Assembly (NCBI GenBank): GCA_903912405.1
Contig: CAIWHF010000190.1
Coordinates: 1 to 22,376, forward strand
Direction of reading: 5' to 3'
DNA from: an uncultured Bacteroidota bacterium
GTDB taxonomy: Bacteria; Bacteroidota; Bacteroidia; Chitinophagales; Chitinophagaceae
Length of the DNA: 22,376 nt
Shown here: piece after piece, positions 14,585-21,426 of the stretch
Layout of the letters: every line of letters starts with the position of its first letter
Numbering within the stretch: the stretch's first letter is position 1
The notes under the pieces: model-generated
What the model saw: only the letters and a program-made list of their open reading frames with translations
Database searches by the model: none
Told to the model about the DNA's origin: nothing
Made by a program: the position numbers and the translations under genes

Positions 14585-17500
14585 ATGCAGTTAAAAGGGT
14601 TGGTTAAATTTTTTACAGCGGCACTAATATTGATATCGCTGTATCAATTATCATTCACGTTCGTAGTACGCAACGTAGAAGCAAAATTTAAAGCAAAAGC
14701 AATGCAGGATGCTAAATTAAAGAATCCTGGTGTAACTGGAGAGGCTTTAAATACATTAGCGGAAGCTCGCTATAGCAAAATCACAGATAGCATCCAAGGG
14801 GAGTCGGTGGTAAGTATGTTATTCAAAAAATATACGTTCCAAGAGGCAAAAGAACAAGAATTAAATCTTGGTTTAGATCTGCAAGGGGGTATGAATGTGA
14901 CCTTGGAGGTTAGTTTAGACGAATTAGTTCGCTCTATGGCCAATAATCCAACAGATTTAGCGCTAAATCAAGCTATTGCTGATGCAAATAAAGCAAAAGC
15001 AAATAGCCAGTTAGACTTTGTAAGCTTATTTGGTCAAGCATTTATGGCTAAAAACCCAAGTGCTAAAATGGCTTATTTATTTACTAAGCCTTCTGAAAAA
15101 GAAATCACGATCAATTCAAGTAATGACCAAGTTATTGCAAAAATTAGAAAAGAATCTAAAGATGCAATTAAACGTACTTACAATGTATTGCTTACGCGTA
15201 TTGATAAGTTTGGAGTTGTTAATCCAAATATGAATTTGGATGAAAATAAAGGAATTATCACTGTAGAATTAGCAGGTATAAGAAACCCTGAGCGCGTACG
15301 TTCATTCTTGCAAGCAACAGCAAAATTACAATTCTTTGAAGCGTATTCAAACGATGAAATCATAAATGCTTTACAACCAGCTAACGATGCATTAGCAGCG
15401 TATTTATCTGGCGCTAAAGAGGAAGAGAAATTAGATACCACTAAAACTGTTGTTGCCCAAAAAGTAAGTGATACCGCTTCCTTAGCTTCAATTTTAGGAG
15501 ATAAAAAATCAAACACTAAAGATACCGCAGCTGCTAAACAAGCAGATTTGGAAAAGAAAAATCCATTATTATCTGTTTGGATGCCAAATATCACACAACA
15601 AGGCACCATCAATGAAGGTCCAGTCGTGGGTTATGTAGCTAAGCGCGATACGGCCAAATTAAATGAATATTTAAACCTAGATGTTGTAAAAAATAAATTC
15701 CCAAGCAACGTTCGTTTTATCTACGGCGCTGAAAATAAGAAAGATGCAAAAAATCCAAAAGCACCTTTGTTTATTTATGCTATAAAAACAGTTGCTGGAA
15801 CTAATGATGCAAAATTAGAAGGGGATCATATTGTAGATGCAAATGATGACTTTAACCAAATGAACGGACAACCTGAGGTTTCAATGTCTATGGACAAAAC
15901 AGGAACGCGTATTTGGAAAAAAATGACCGGAGATAATGTTGGTCGTTTTGTAACAGTAGTATTAGATGATCGCGTTTATTCTGCACCAAGAGTAAATGAC
16001 GAAATTGGCGGAGGAAGAACTTCTATTTCTGGTAGCTTCACTCCAGAAGAAGCAAAAGATTTAGCTAATATTTTGAAAACGGGTAAATTACCTGCTCCAG
16101 CTCGCATTGTGCAAGAGCAAGTGGTTGGTCCTACCTTAGGTGCTGAGTCCATTGCAGCAGGTATGAATTCAATCATTATCTCCTTTGTTGTGATCTTCAT
16201 TTTAATGATGGTTTATTATAGCACTGGTGGTATTATTGCAAACATCGCATTAATCTTAAACTTATTATTTACCGTTGGTATTTTATCGGCTTTACATGCA
16301 ACGTTAACGATGCCGGGTATTGCTGGTTTAGTATTAACCATTGGTATGGCCGTAGATACGAACGTAATTATATTTGAGCGTATAAAAGAAGAATTAGCTT
16401 TAGGTAAGTCTTATGAATTAGCTGTTTCAGAAGGGTATAACCGCTCTTATGCTCCGGTTTTTGATGGCCATATTACGGTATTAATTACATCTGTAATTCT
16501 ATTTATATTTGGTTTAGGCCCAGTACTTGGTTTTGCAACTACGCAGATCTTAGGTATTTTGTTATCCTTATTCTGTGGTATTTTAGTATCTCGTTTAGTT
16601 ACGGATATGAGAATGAGTAAAGGCAAGCATTTTAATTACTTTACTAAATTATCAAGCGCTATATTCAAAAAAGCACATTTCAAATTTATTGAAGCTAGAA
16701 AATATGCATATGTAATTTCTATAGTAGTATTAATTGGTGGCGTGGCATCTTTCTTTAACGGTTTTGATTATGGTGTGGAGTTTGCAGGAGGTAGAAGCTA
16801 TACTATAAAATTTGATAATAAATTAGAAGTAGCTCAAGTACGTGAAAATTTAAATAAATATTTTGGCGAATATCCAATTGTTAAAACAATTGGTACCGAG
16901 AAGCAATTAAACATCACTACTGCCTACAAAATTAAAGAACAAGGTGTTGCCGTTGAAAAACAAGTGCAAGCTAAGTTGTATGAAGGCTTGGTGAAGGAAG
17001 GTTATTTAAATGCAGCAATAACAGAAGAGCAATTTGCATCTTCGTATATTCAAAGCTCTCAAACGGTATTACCTACTATTTCTGATGACTTGAAAGCAGG
17101 TGCTGTAAAAGCAACATTATTCTCTTTGATTGCCATCTTTATATATATCTTCTTACGTTTCCGTAAATGGCAATACTCATTGGGTACGATCATTGCCTTG
17201 TTGCACGACGTTTGTGTTACATTGGCGGTATTCTCTTTCTTCAGAGGAAAAGTTCCTTTTGCATTAGAAATCGATCAGCATTTCATTGCTGCGGTACTAA
17301 CCGTTATTGGTTTCTCTATGAATGATACCGTTATTGTATTTGATAGAATTCGTGAATACTTCCGCAAATCACCAAAAGAATCAAAAGGAAGCGTTATTAA
17401 TAGAGCAATTAATGATACCTTAAGTAGAACGATTATGACATCTCTTACGGTATTTTTAACCATCTTAATCTTATTCATTTTTGGTGGAGAGGTTACTCGT

Positions 17501-17656
17501 GGATTTGCTTTTGCAATGTTAATTGGTGTGGTAACCGGCACCTACTCGTCAATCTTCGTGGCGGCACCTGTATTAGTTGATATGGATAAGAAAGATTCAT
17601 TGAAAAATGAAGTTGATAGAGATATACATATCGAAAATATAAAAGCACAAGCATAA
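14585..17656 (+). CDS. secDF: fused protein translocase subunit SecDF
   Basis: This is one 1023-residue chain combining SecD and SecF, the proton-driven partner of the SecYEG channel that pulls exported proteins across the inner membrane. Residues 8-28 form the first membrane helix. The large periplasmic P1 loop follows, with G-L-D-L-Q-G-G-M at 96-103 and a low-complexity Lys/Asp/Ala insert at about 276-325. SecD helices lie at about 528-675, with G-M-A-V-D-T-N-V-I-I-F-E-R-I and Asp627 at the proton-relay position. The SecF part starts near 705, with F-N-G-F-D-Y-G-V-E-F-A-G-G. It includes L-L-H-D-V at 872-876, G-F-S-M-N-D-T-V-I-V-F-D-R-I at 909-922 and N-D-T-L-S-R-T at 943-949. Fused SecDF is common in Bacteroidota. 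The gene has its own terminator and is monocistronic. Confidence 0.96.
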   Translation: MQLKGLVKFFTAALILISLYQLSFTFVVRNVEAKFKAKAMQDAKLKNPGVTGEALNTLAEARYSKITDSIQGESVVSMLFKKYTFQEAKEQELNLGLDLQGGMNVTLEVSLDELVRSMANNPTDLALNQAIADANKAKANSQLDFVSLFGQAFMAKNPSAKMAYLFTKPSEKEITINSSNDQVIAKIRKESKDAIKRTYNVLLTRIDKFGVVNPNMNLDENKGIITVELAGIRNPERVRSFLQATAKLQFFEAYSNDEIINALQPANDALAAYLSGAKEEEKLDTTKTVVAQKVSDTASLASILGDKKSNTKDTAAAKQADLEKKNPLLSVWMPNITQQGTINEGPVVGYVAKRDTAKLNEYLNLDVVKNKFPSNVRFIYGAENKKDAKNPKAPLFIYAIKTVAGTNDAKLEGDHIVDANDDFNQMNGQPEVSMSMDKTGTRIWKKMTGDNVGRFVTVVLDDRVYSAPRVNDEIGGGRTSISGSFTPEEAKDLANILKTGKLPAPARIVQEQVVGPTLGAESIAAGMNSIIISFVVIFILMMVYYSTGGIIANIALILNLLFTVGILSALHATLTMPGIAGLVLTIGMAVDTNVIIFERIKEELALGKSYELAVSEGYNRSYAPVFDGHITVLITSVILFIFGLGPVLGFATTQILGILLSLFCGILVSRLVTDMRMSKGKHFNYFTKLSSAIFKKAHFKFIEARKYAYVISIVVLIGGVASFFNGFDYGVEFAGGRSYTIKFDNKLEVAQVRENLNKYFGEYPIVKTIGTEKQLNITTAYKIKEQGVAVEKQVQAKLYEGLVKEGYLNAAITEEQFASSYIQSSQTVLPTISDDLKAGAVKATLFSLIAIFIYIFLRFRKWQYSLGTIIALLHDVCVTLAVFSFFRGKVPFALEIDQHFIAAVLTVIGFSMNDTVIVFDRIREYFRKSPKESKGSVINRAINDTLSRTIMTSLTVFLTILILFIFGGEVTRGFAFAMLIGVVTGTYSSIFVAAPVLVDMDKKDSLKNEVDRDIHIENIKAQA

Positions 17657-17673
17657 TTATATTTTACTACTTT

Positions 17674-17712
17674 TTAAGGAGGGCTTTCGTGAGAAAGCCC
17701 TCCTTAATTTTT
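17674..17712 (+). terminator. strong intrinsic terminator after secDF
   Basis: A 15-bp perfect stem (17674-17688 with 17693-17707), GC-rich at its centre (GGAGGGC/GCCCTCC), with a GTGA loop and a T-rich run after it. Confidence 0.93.
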
Positions 17713-17748
17713 AGTAATAATTAGCAAATGATTGCTTTATACATTTTG

Positions 17749-17756
17749 TATATTTG
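17749..17756 (+). promoter_or_regulatory. -7 element abutting the MlaE-type permease start
   Basis: TATATTTG is a perfect TAnnTTTG match ending only 3 bases before the ATG at 17760. If used, the transcript would have almost no leader. Confidence 0.4.
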
Positions 17757-17759
17757 CGT

Positions 17760-18503
17760 ATGCTAATTCGTTTTTTCGAACATTTTGGAAGTTTTGTATT
17801 AATGTTGAAGGGTTGTTTTTCTAAACCTGAAAACACAAAAGTGTATTGGAAAGAGCTAATAGAACAATGTTATGATATTGGCATTCGATCTTTGCCTATT
17901 GTACTCATTATTTCTTTGTTTTTAGGTATGGTACTTACCTTACAAACAGCTTATCAACTAGTAAATCCTTTTGTGCCGAAAGCAGTTCTTGCTCAAATTG
18001 TAAGGGATTCTACTATTCTAGAATTATCTCCAACCGTTATTTGTGTTGTATTGGCTGGCGTGGTAGGTTCAAAAATCGCTTCAGAATTGGGTAATATGCG
18101 TGTGAGTGAGCAAATAGATGCCTTAGAAATTATGGGTATCAATACTAAGATGTATTTGATTTTACCTAAAATTGTTGCAGCAATTTTTATGGTTCCTTTA
18201 TTAATTTCTACTTCTATTGCAGTAAGTATTTCTGGGGGTTATTTAGCCGGTGTAATGTCTAGTGTTTTTTCTCCAGAACAATTTTTAATTGGTTTACGTC
18301 AAGATTTTTTACCGTATAATATCTTCTTTGCTATGATTAAATCGGTAACGTTTGCCTTTATCATTACAACCATTCCTGCGTATTATGGTTATCATGTAAA
18401 GGGAGGGGCACTCGAAATAGGTAAGGCTAGTACAACTGCTGTGGTAGTAAGTTGTATTCTGATACTTATTGCAGATTATAGTTTGTCGGTACTCTTATTG
18501 TAA
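17760..18503 (+). CDS. MlaE-family ABC transporter permease
   Basis: An inner-membrane permease of 247 residues, the usual size for the MlaE (DUF140) family, which moves phospholipids between the membranes together with an ATPase (MlaF) and an MCE protein (MlaD). The ATG at 17760 is preferred over a TTG two codons upstream. It shows the family pattern: an amphipathic N-terminus, membrane helices at about 44-68, 90-108, 136-160, 190-210 and 228-247, the loop G-S-K-I-A-S-E-L-G-N-M-R (103-114) with E-Q-I-D-A-L-E-I-M-G after it, and the C-terminal G-Y-H-V-K-G-G-A-L-E-I-G-K-A (210-223). No ATPase or MCE gene follows. The next gene is convergent and overlaps its end by nine bases. Lipid transport is inferred from the family. 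The partner genes must lie elsewhere. Confidence 0.88.
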   Translation: MLIRFFEHFGSFVLMLKGCFSKPENTKVYWKELIEQCYDIGIRSLPIVLIISLFLGMVLTLQTAYQLVNPFVPKAVLAQIVRDSTILELSPTVICVVLAGVVGSKIASELGNMRVSEQIDALEIMGINTKMYLILPKIVAAIFMVPLLISTSIAVSISGGYLAGVMSSVFSPEQFLIGLRQDFLPYNIFFAMIKSVTFAFIITTIPAYYGYHVKGGALEIGKASTTAVVVSCILILIADYSLSVLLL

Positions 18504-19616
18504 GGATGTTGTAGTTGCTTGATTGCTTACAGTTGTTCTTATTATAGCATAAATAGCTAAGTTTAATTGCTCTTTCAATTGGTGAATACTATTTTTATCT
18601 TGATTATTTTTAAATGCATATTGTATTTGAATATGCAATTTATTGTCGTGAAATCCTTTAAAATAAGCCATTCCGCCATTCTCAATTACCGTATTTTTTT
18701 GTAATAAATTATTTAATTGTTGCACGCAACTTATAATTTGCTCTTTATCTAGGGTAGGTTCTAAATAGATTTGCTGAAGCACTTTATGCAATTCTTTTAC
18801 ACTTAAGTTTTCCAAATGTTCGTCGATCAATTTCTTATTAGGTACTACACCTAGATGATCATTAAGCAAACGTAAATGTGTGCTTCTGAATCCAATTTTT
18901 TCTACAACACCTTCCATTTTTTCCATCTTGATATGGTCGCCGATTTGAAAGGGTTTATCGACTAGAATTATAAAAGATGCAAATAAATTTTCAATACTTT
19001 CTTTGGCTGCTAATGCTATAGCTACACCACCAATGCCCAATCCCGTAATAAGTGCCGGAACATTTACATGAAAAATCAATCCTAAAATAAAAAAGAAACT
19101 AATGGTCCAAATAAGAATTTTAATAATCTCTTTCATCATAGGAAGCAGCTGAAGCAAATTGCTGGCAGCCTCTTGGTTGGCTTTTTCTATACGTATATGA
19201 TAGATGAAATCGGCAATACGCAATGCTAATACCGTATGGAAATAAATAATGCTCAATAAAAAAAGATGATCTATAAGGTCTATGATACGTATATGAAATA
19301 AGATATGGTGGTTTTCAATGCGTTCGAATAATACGGCTTGAAGGGGTTGCTCTATAAAGTTTAAGGCTACATACAATACCCCTATTTGAAATAGATAACT
19401 AATTGGATTTTTAAGTAAGGCTACAAATTCATCGCTATATTTATTGTTGAGCCATTTATGTAAAATACGATGCGTGATACGAAGCAAAATACTTGTTATC
19501 ATTTTTCTGAAAATCCATGAAAGCAATATTAATAATGCACATAAAGCATAATTCAAGCGGGGTTCACCAGAAAATGTTTCTTGCCAATATTGGATTTGAG
19601 TTAAGAACAGTTGCAT
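18495..19616 (-). CDS. MscS-family mechanosensitive ion channel
   Basis: An inner-membrane channel of 373 residues that probably opens under membrane tension to release solutes on osmotic downshock. Hydrophobic segments lie at about 22-36, 72-88, 112-136 and 166-183. The pore helix and beta domain are recognisable: L-I-T-G-L-G-I-G-G-V-A-I-A-L-A-A-K (189-205), N-L-F-A-S-F-I-I-L-V-D-K-P-F (210-223), I-G-D-H-I-K, and E-G-V-V-E-K-I-G-F-R-S-T (235-246). The Gly/Ala-rich pore packing expected of MscS is present. It follows dapD by 15 bases on the same strand, so both may come from the dapD promoter. It overlaps the convergent permease gene by nine bases. Confidence 0.9.
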   Translation of the reverse strand: MQLFLTQIQYWQETFSGEPRLNYALCALLILLSWIFRKMITSILLRITHRILHKWLNNKYSDEFVALLKNPISYLFQIGVLYVALNFIEQPLQAVLFERIENHHILFHIRIIDLIDHLFLLSIIYFHTVLALRIADFIYHIRIEKANQEAASNLLQLLPMMKEIIKILIWTISFFFILGLIFHVNVPALITGLGIGGVAIALAAKESIENLFASFIILVDKPFQIGDHIKMEKMEGVVEKIGFRSTHLRLLNDHLGVVPNKKLIDEHLENLSVKELHKVLQQIYLEPTLDKEQIISCVQQLNNLLQKNTVIENGGMAYFKGFHDNKLHIQIQYAFKNNQDKNSIHQLKEQLNLAIYAIIRTTVSNQATTTSLQ

Positions 19617-19631
19617 CGTTTATATTTACGT

Positions 19632-20441
19632 TTAAATTGCTACGTTAAAATCTCGGAGCGCATCGTTAAGGCTGGTTTTTAAATCCGTACTAGCTTTGCG
19701 TTGGCCAATAATTAAAGCGCAACTTACTTGATAGTCGCCTGCGGGAAATGATTTGGTATAAGAGCCAGGAATGACCACACTTCTTGCCGGCACACGTCCT
19801 TTATATTCGATAGGGCTAGCACCGCTTACGTCAATGATTTTAGTAGATTGTGTTAGTACCACATTAGCGCCCAATACCGCTTCTTTTTCTACATGCACAC
19901 CTTCTACCACAATACAACGAGATCCAATAAAACATCCATCTTCAATAATTACAGGCGATGCTTGTAGGGGTTCTAAAACTCCGCCAATGCCTACACCTCC
20001 GCTCAAGTGCACATGCTTGCCTATTTGTGCGCAAGAACCAACCGTTGCCCAAGTGTCCACCATAGTGCCTTCATCTACATAAGCGCCAATATTTACATAA
20101 GAGGGCATGAGCACTACATTCTTTCCTAGAAAAGACCCATAGCGCGCTATGGCATGGGGCACAGCGCGCACGCCTTGTGCCGCATAATCATTTTTTAAGA
20201 GCATTTTATCATGAAACTCAAAAGGAGGCATCGTCCATGTTTGCATGGGTTGAATGCCAAAATATAATAAAATAGCTTGTTTTACCCATTCATTGACCAC
20301 CCAACCCTGCTCTGTAGGAGCGGCTACACGCAACGCACCTTTATCTACGGCTTCAATTACCGATTTTATAGCATTTTTATAAGTATCGTTCGTTAATAAA
20401 CTACGGTCTGCAAAAGCGGCTTCTATTTGTTGTTGCAACAT
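19632..20441 (-). CDS. dapD: 2,3,4,5-tetrahydropyridine-2,6-dicarboxylate N-succinyltransferase
   Basis: This is the cytosolic enzyme of the succinylase branch of the diaminopimelate/lysine pathway. It adds a succinyl group from succinyl-CoA to tetrahydrodipicolinate, feeding peptidoglycan and lysine. The 269-residue length matches the family. The N-terminal helical domain (residues about 1-95, with the P-P-F-E-F-H-D-K segment) is followed by a left-handed beta-helix of hexapeptide repeats (about 100-220). Typical motifs are G-A-Y-V-D-E-G-T-M-V-D-T-W (119-131), G-S-C-A-Q-I-G, G-G-V-G-I-G-G-V-L-E-P (148-158), and I-E-D-G-C-F-I-G-S-R-C (166-176). All look intact. A TAnnTTTG element precedes it and the MscS-family gene follows 15 bases downstream. 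I see no functional link between the two beyond co-transcription. Confidence 0.97.
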   Translation of the reverse strand: MLQQQIEAAFADRSLLTNDTYKNAIKSVIEAVDKGALRVAAPTEQGWVVNEWVKQAILLYFGIQPMQTWTMPPFEFHDKMLLKNDYAAQGVRAVPHAIARYGSFLGKNVVLMPSYVNIGAYVDEGTMVDTWATVGSCAQIGKHVHLSGGVGIGGVLEPLQASPVIIEDGCFIGSRCIVVEGVHVEKEAVLGANVVLTQSTKIIDVSGASPIEYKGRVPARSVVIPGSYTKSFPAGDYQVSCALIIGQRKASTDLKTSLNDALRDFNVAI

Positions 20442-20461
20442 TTAAATATCTATTTAGACTA

Positions 20462-20469
20462 CAAATTTA
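20462..20469 (-). promoter_or_regulatory. -7 element of dapD
   Basis: The minus strand reads TAAATTTG, a perfect TAnnTTTG match, 20 bases before the ATG. No TTG is seen at the usual -33 distance. Confidence 0.55.
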
Positions 20470-20531
20470 CAAAAGCAATGAAGGAAAGCGATCATGATTT
20501 GAAAAAAATACACAAAAAAAAGCTTAAAAGT

Positions 20532-20562
20532 TTTGAATAATAAAAAGCAGTTTATATCTTTG
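20532..20562 (+). promoter_or_regulatory. Bacteroidota-type promoter of the tRNA-Val gene
   Basis: TTTTG, 19 bases, then TATCTTTG: a full consensus match in sequence and spacing. It ends 18 bases before the tRNA 5' end. Confidence 0.88.
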
Positions 20563-20580
20563 CACTCCCAATTGGGATAA

Positions 20581-20655
20581 GGAAGCATAGCTCAGCTGGT
20601 TTAGAGCATCTGCCTTACAAGCAGAGGGTCCGCGGTTCGATCCCGTGTGCTTCCA
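20581..20655 (+). tRNA. tRNA-Val (anticodon UAC)
   Basis: A full cloverleaf can be read. The acceptor stem GGAAGCA/TGCTTCC is perfect, the D stem is GCTC/GAGC, and the anticodon stem TCTGC/GCAGA carries the loop CTTACAA with anticodon TAC. The T arm CGCGG-TTCGATC-CCGTG has one G-U pair. The discriminator base is A. The 3' CCA is not encoded (ACA follows), so it must be added by the CCA enzyme. The anticodon reads GUA and, by wobble, other valine codons. Confidence 0.96.
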
Positions 20656-20656
20656 C

Positions 20657-20687
20657 AAAAAGAGATACTGAAAAGTATCTCTTTTTT
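20657..20687 (+). terminator. intrinsic terminator of the tRNA-Val gene
   Basis: A 13-bp stem (AAAAAGAGATACT pairing with AGTATCTCTTTTT) with a GAAA loop and one further T beyond the stem. It starts two bases after the tRNA, so the primary transcript is a single short tRNA precursor. Confidence 0.88.
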
Positions 20688-20802
20688 ATGTCCTATTACT
20701 TTTTGCCTATACTTACTTTAGGGTAGTGTTTCTTTACTATTTTGATAAGCCTAATCTAAATGCATAGCATTAATAAAAAATATCCATAAAAACTTCTATT
20801 AG

Positions 20803-20835
20803 TAAAAATACACCTTAATTTAAGGTGTATTTTTA
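20803..20835. terminator. terminator-like hairpin without a recognised gene
   Basis: The palindrome TAAAAATACACCTTAA with its complement TTAAGGTGTATTTTTA around a very small loop has an A tract left and a T tract right, so it can work on both strands. No gene ends here: the nearest, tRNA-Val, already has its own terminator. Confidence 0.6.
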
Positions 20836-20910
20836 TTTTACGGTTAGATTACCGTCGTTTGGTTTATATTTTTTTCTTCCCTCGGTATACCTTTAGTCAC
20901 TACTTTAAAA

Positions 20911-20929
20911 TATGTAATCTAATTACATA
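20911..20929. promoter_or_regulatory. 8-bp-arm dyad, possible protein-binding site
   Basis: TATGTAAT, three bases, ATTACATA: a perfect dyad symmetry of operator size. It contains the TGTAA core that recurs in the direct repeats downstream. Confidence 0.45.
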
Positions 20930-20948
20930 ATTCAGTGAGCTTATCCAT

Positions 20949-20989
20949 GTTTTGTAATATTCATTATTTGTAAACTTTCTGTTTTGTAA
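20949..20989 (+). repeat. three direct 9-base repeats at an exact 16-base period
   Basis: GTTTTGTAA at 20949, TATTTGTAA at 20965 and GTTTTGTAA at 20981. The core TTTGTAA is identical in all three. A weaker relative, TTTTGATAA, follows at 20996. The array ends shortly before the palindromes upstream of the XRE start. Confidence 0.6.
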
Positions 20990-21000
20990 AAGATTTTTTG

Positions 21001-21042
21001 ATAACATATATGTTATTGTTAAACATGTTTTTTATAACAATA
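21001..21042. promoter_or_regulatory. nested palindromes, probable operator of the XRE gene
   Basis: A 16-bp perfect palindrome at 21001-21016 (ATAACATATATGTTAT) is followed by TATTGTTA at 21014-21021 and its complement TAACAATA at 21035-21042, which enclose most of the 10-bp palindrome AAACATGTTT at 21021-21030. The GTTA/TAAC half-site occurs four times within 42 bases. The XRE start lies nine bases downstream, so autoregulation by the XRE protein is likely. Confidence 0.6.
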
Positions 21043-21050
21043 TTTGCAAG

Positions 21051-21308
21051 GTGAAACTTAGTAAAGATCAATTAGCCATTCTTATTGGAAATTTCATTAG
21101 AGAAATGCGCTTAGCTCAAAAAATTTCTATGGAAAAATTAGCTAATGATGCGGGAATCTCTTACGTGCAATTGAGCAGAATTGAAAAGGGACAAATCAAT
21201 ACCACCTTATACCAACTTTATAACATTCTAGTTACTCTTAGGGTTCCAGTTATTAAAATATTTAAATTACTAAAAGAAATACTATTGTTAAGTATTCGTA
21301 ATAAATAG
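21051..21308 (+). CDS. small XRE-family helix-turn-helix regulator
   Basis: An 85-residue DNA-binding protein made almost entirely of one HTH_3/Cro-C1 type domain (residues about 11-70). Helix motifs are I-R-E-M-R-L-A-Q-K-I-S-M-E-K-L-A, then the turn N-D-A-G-I-S and the recognition helix Y-V-Q-L-S-R-I-E-K-G, a classic XRE signature. The short tail is hydrophobic and ends in S-I-R-N-K. No sensor or peptidase domain is present. The start is GTG, since no in-frame ATG lies upstream and the domain needs this N-terminus. A dense set of palindromes lies immediately upstream, and prmA follows on the same strand after 118 bases. Target genes are unknown. It is not paired with a toxin, a phage gene or a restriction system here. 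Confidence 0.85.
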   Translation: MKLSKDQLAILIGNFIREMRLAQKISMEKLANDAGISYVQLSRIEKGQINTTLYQLYNILVTLRVPVIKIFKLLKEILLLSIRNK

Positions 21309-21315
21309 AATTGCT

Positions 21316-21404
21316 ATGGTTAAACTAAAGACTTGTCATTTAACAGTTTGGTTTAATTGTCAATTTTGCATAGCCTAAATTTTTTTCTCTTTTAGTTTAA
21401 CTAT
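21316..21404. repeat. long-range inverted repeat between the XRE gene and prmA
   Basis: GTTAAACTAAA at 21319-21329 is matched exactly by TTTAGTTTAAC at 21391-21401. The pairing extends to 14 bp with one G-U pair. The left arm overlaps GCTATG (21313-21318), which can instead pair with CATAGC at 21369-21374. The right arm runs into a TATCTTTA element (21402-21409) that may serve as the prmA -7 box. Confidence 0.55.
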
Positions 21405-21426
21405 CTTTATAGTCTCATTGTTATTT

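Larger units (their letters stand above)
20688..21050. other. gene-free stretch between tRNA-Val and the XRE gene
   Basis: No open frame of useful length and no consensus TAnnTTTG element directed at the internal hairpin was seen on either strand. The stretch holds an isolated terminator-like hairpin (20803-20835), a dyad (20911-20929), three 9-base direct repeats (20949-20989), and a cluster of palindromes running up to the XRE start codon. It is more AT-rich by eye than its neighbours. It could be the extended control region of the XRE gene or a decayed gene. Confidence 0.6.

Noticed and set aside
15178..15612. 144-residue minus-strand open frame
   Set aside because: It is antisense to the SecD periplasmic domain. 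The SecDF frame is conserved throughout.
20949..21004. CRISPR-like array
   Set aside because: Repeats of 7-9 bases at a 16-base period are far too short for CRISPR and no cas genes are nearby.
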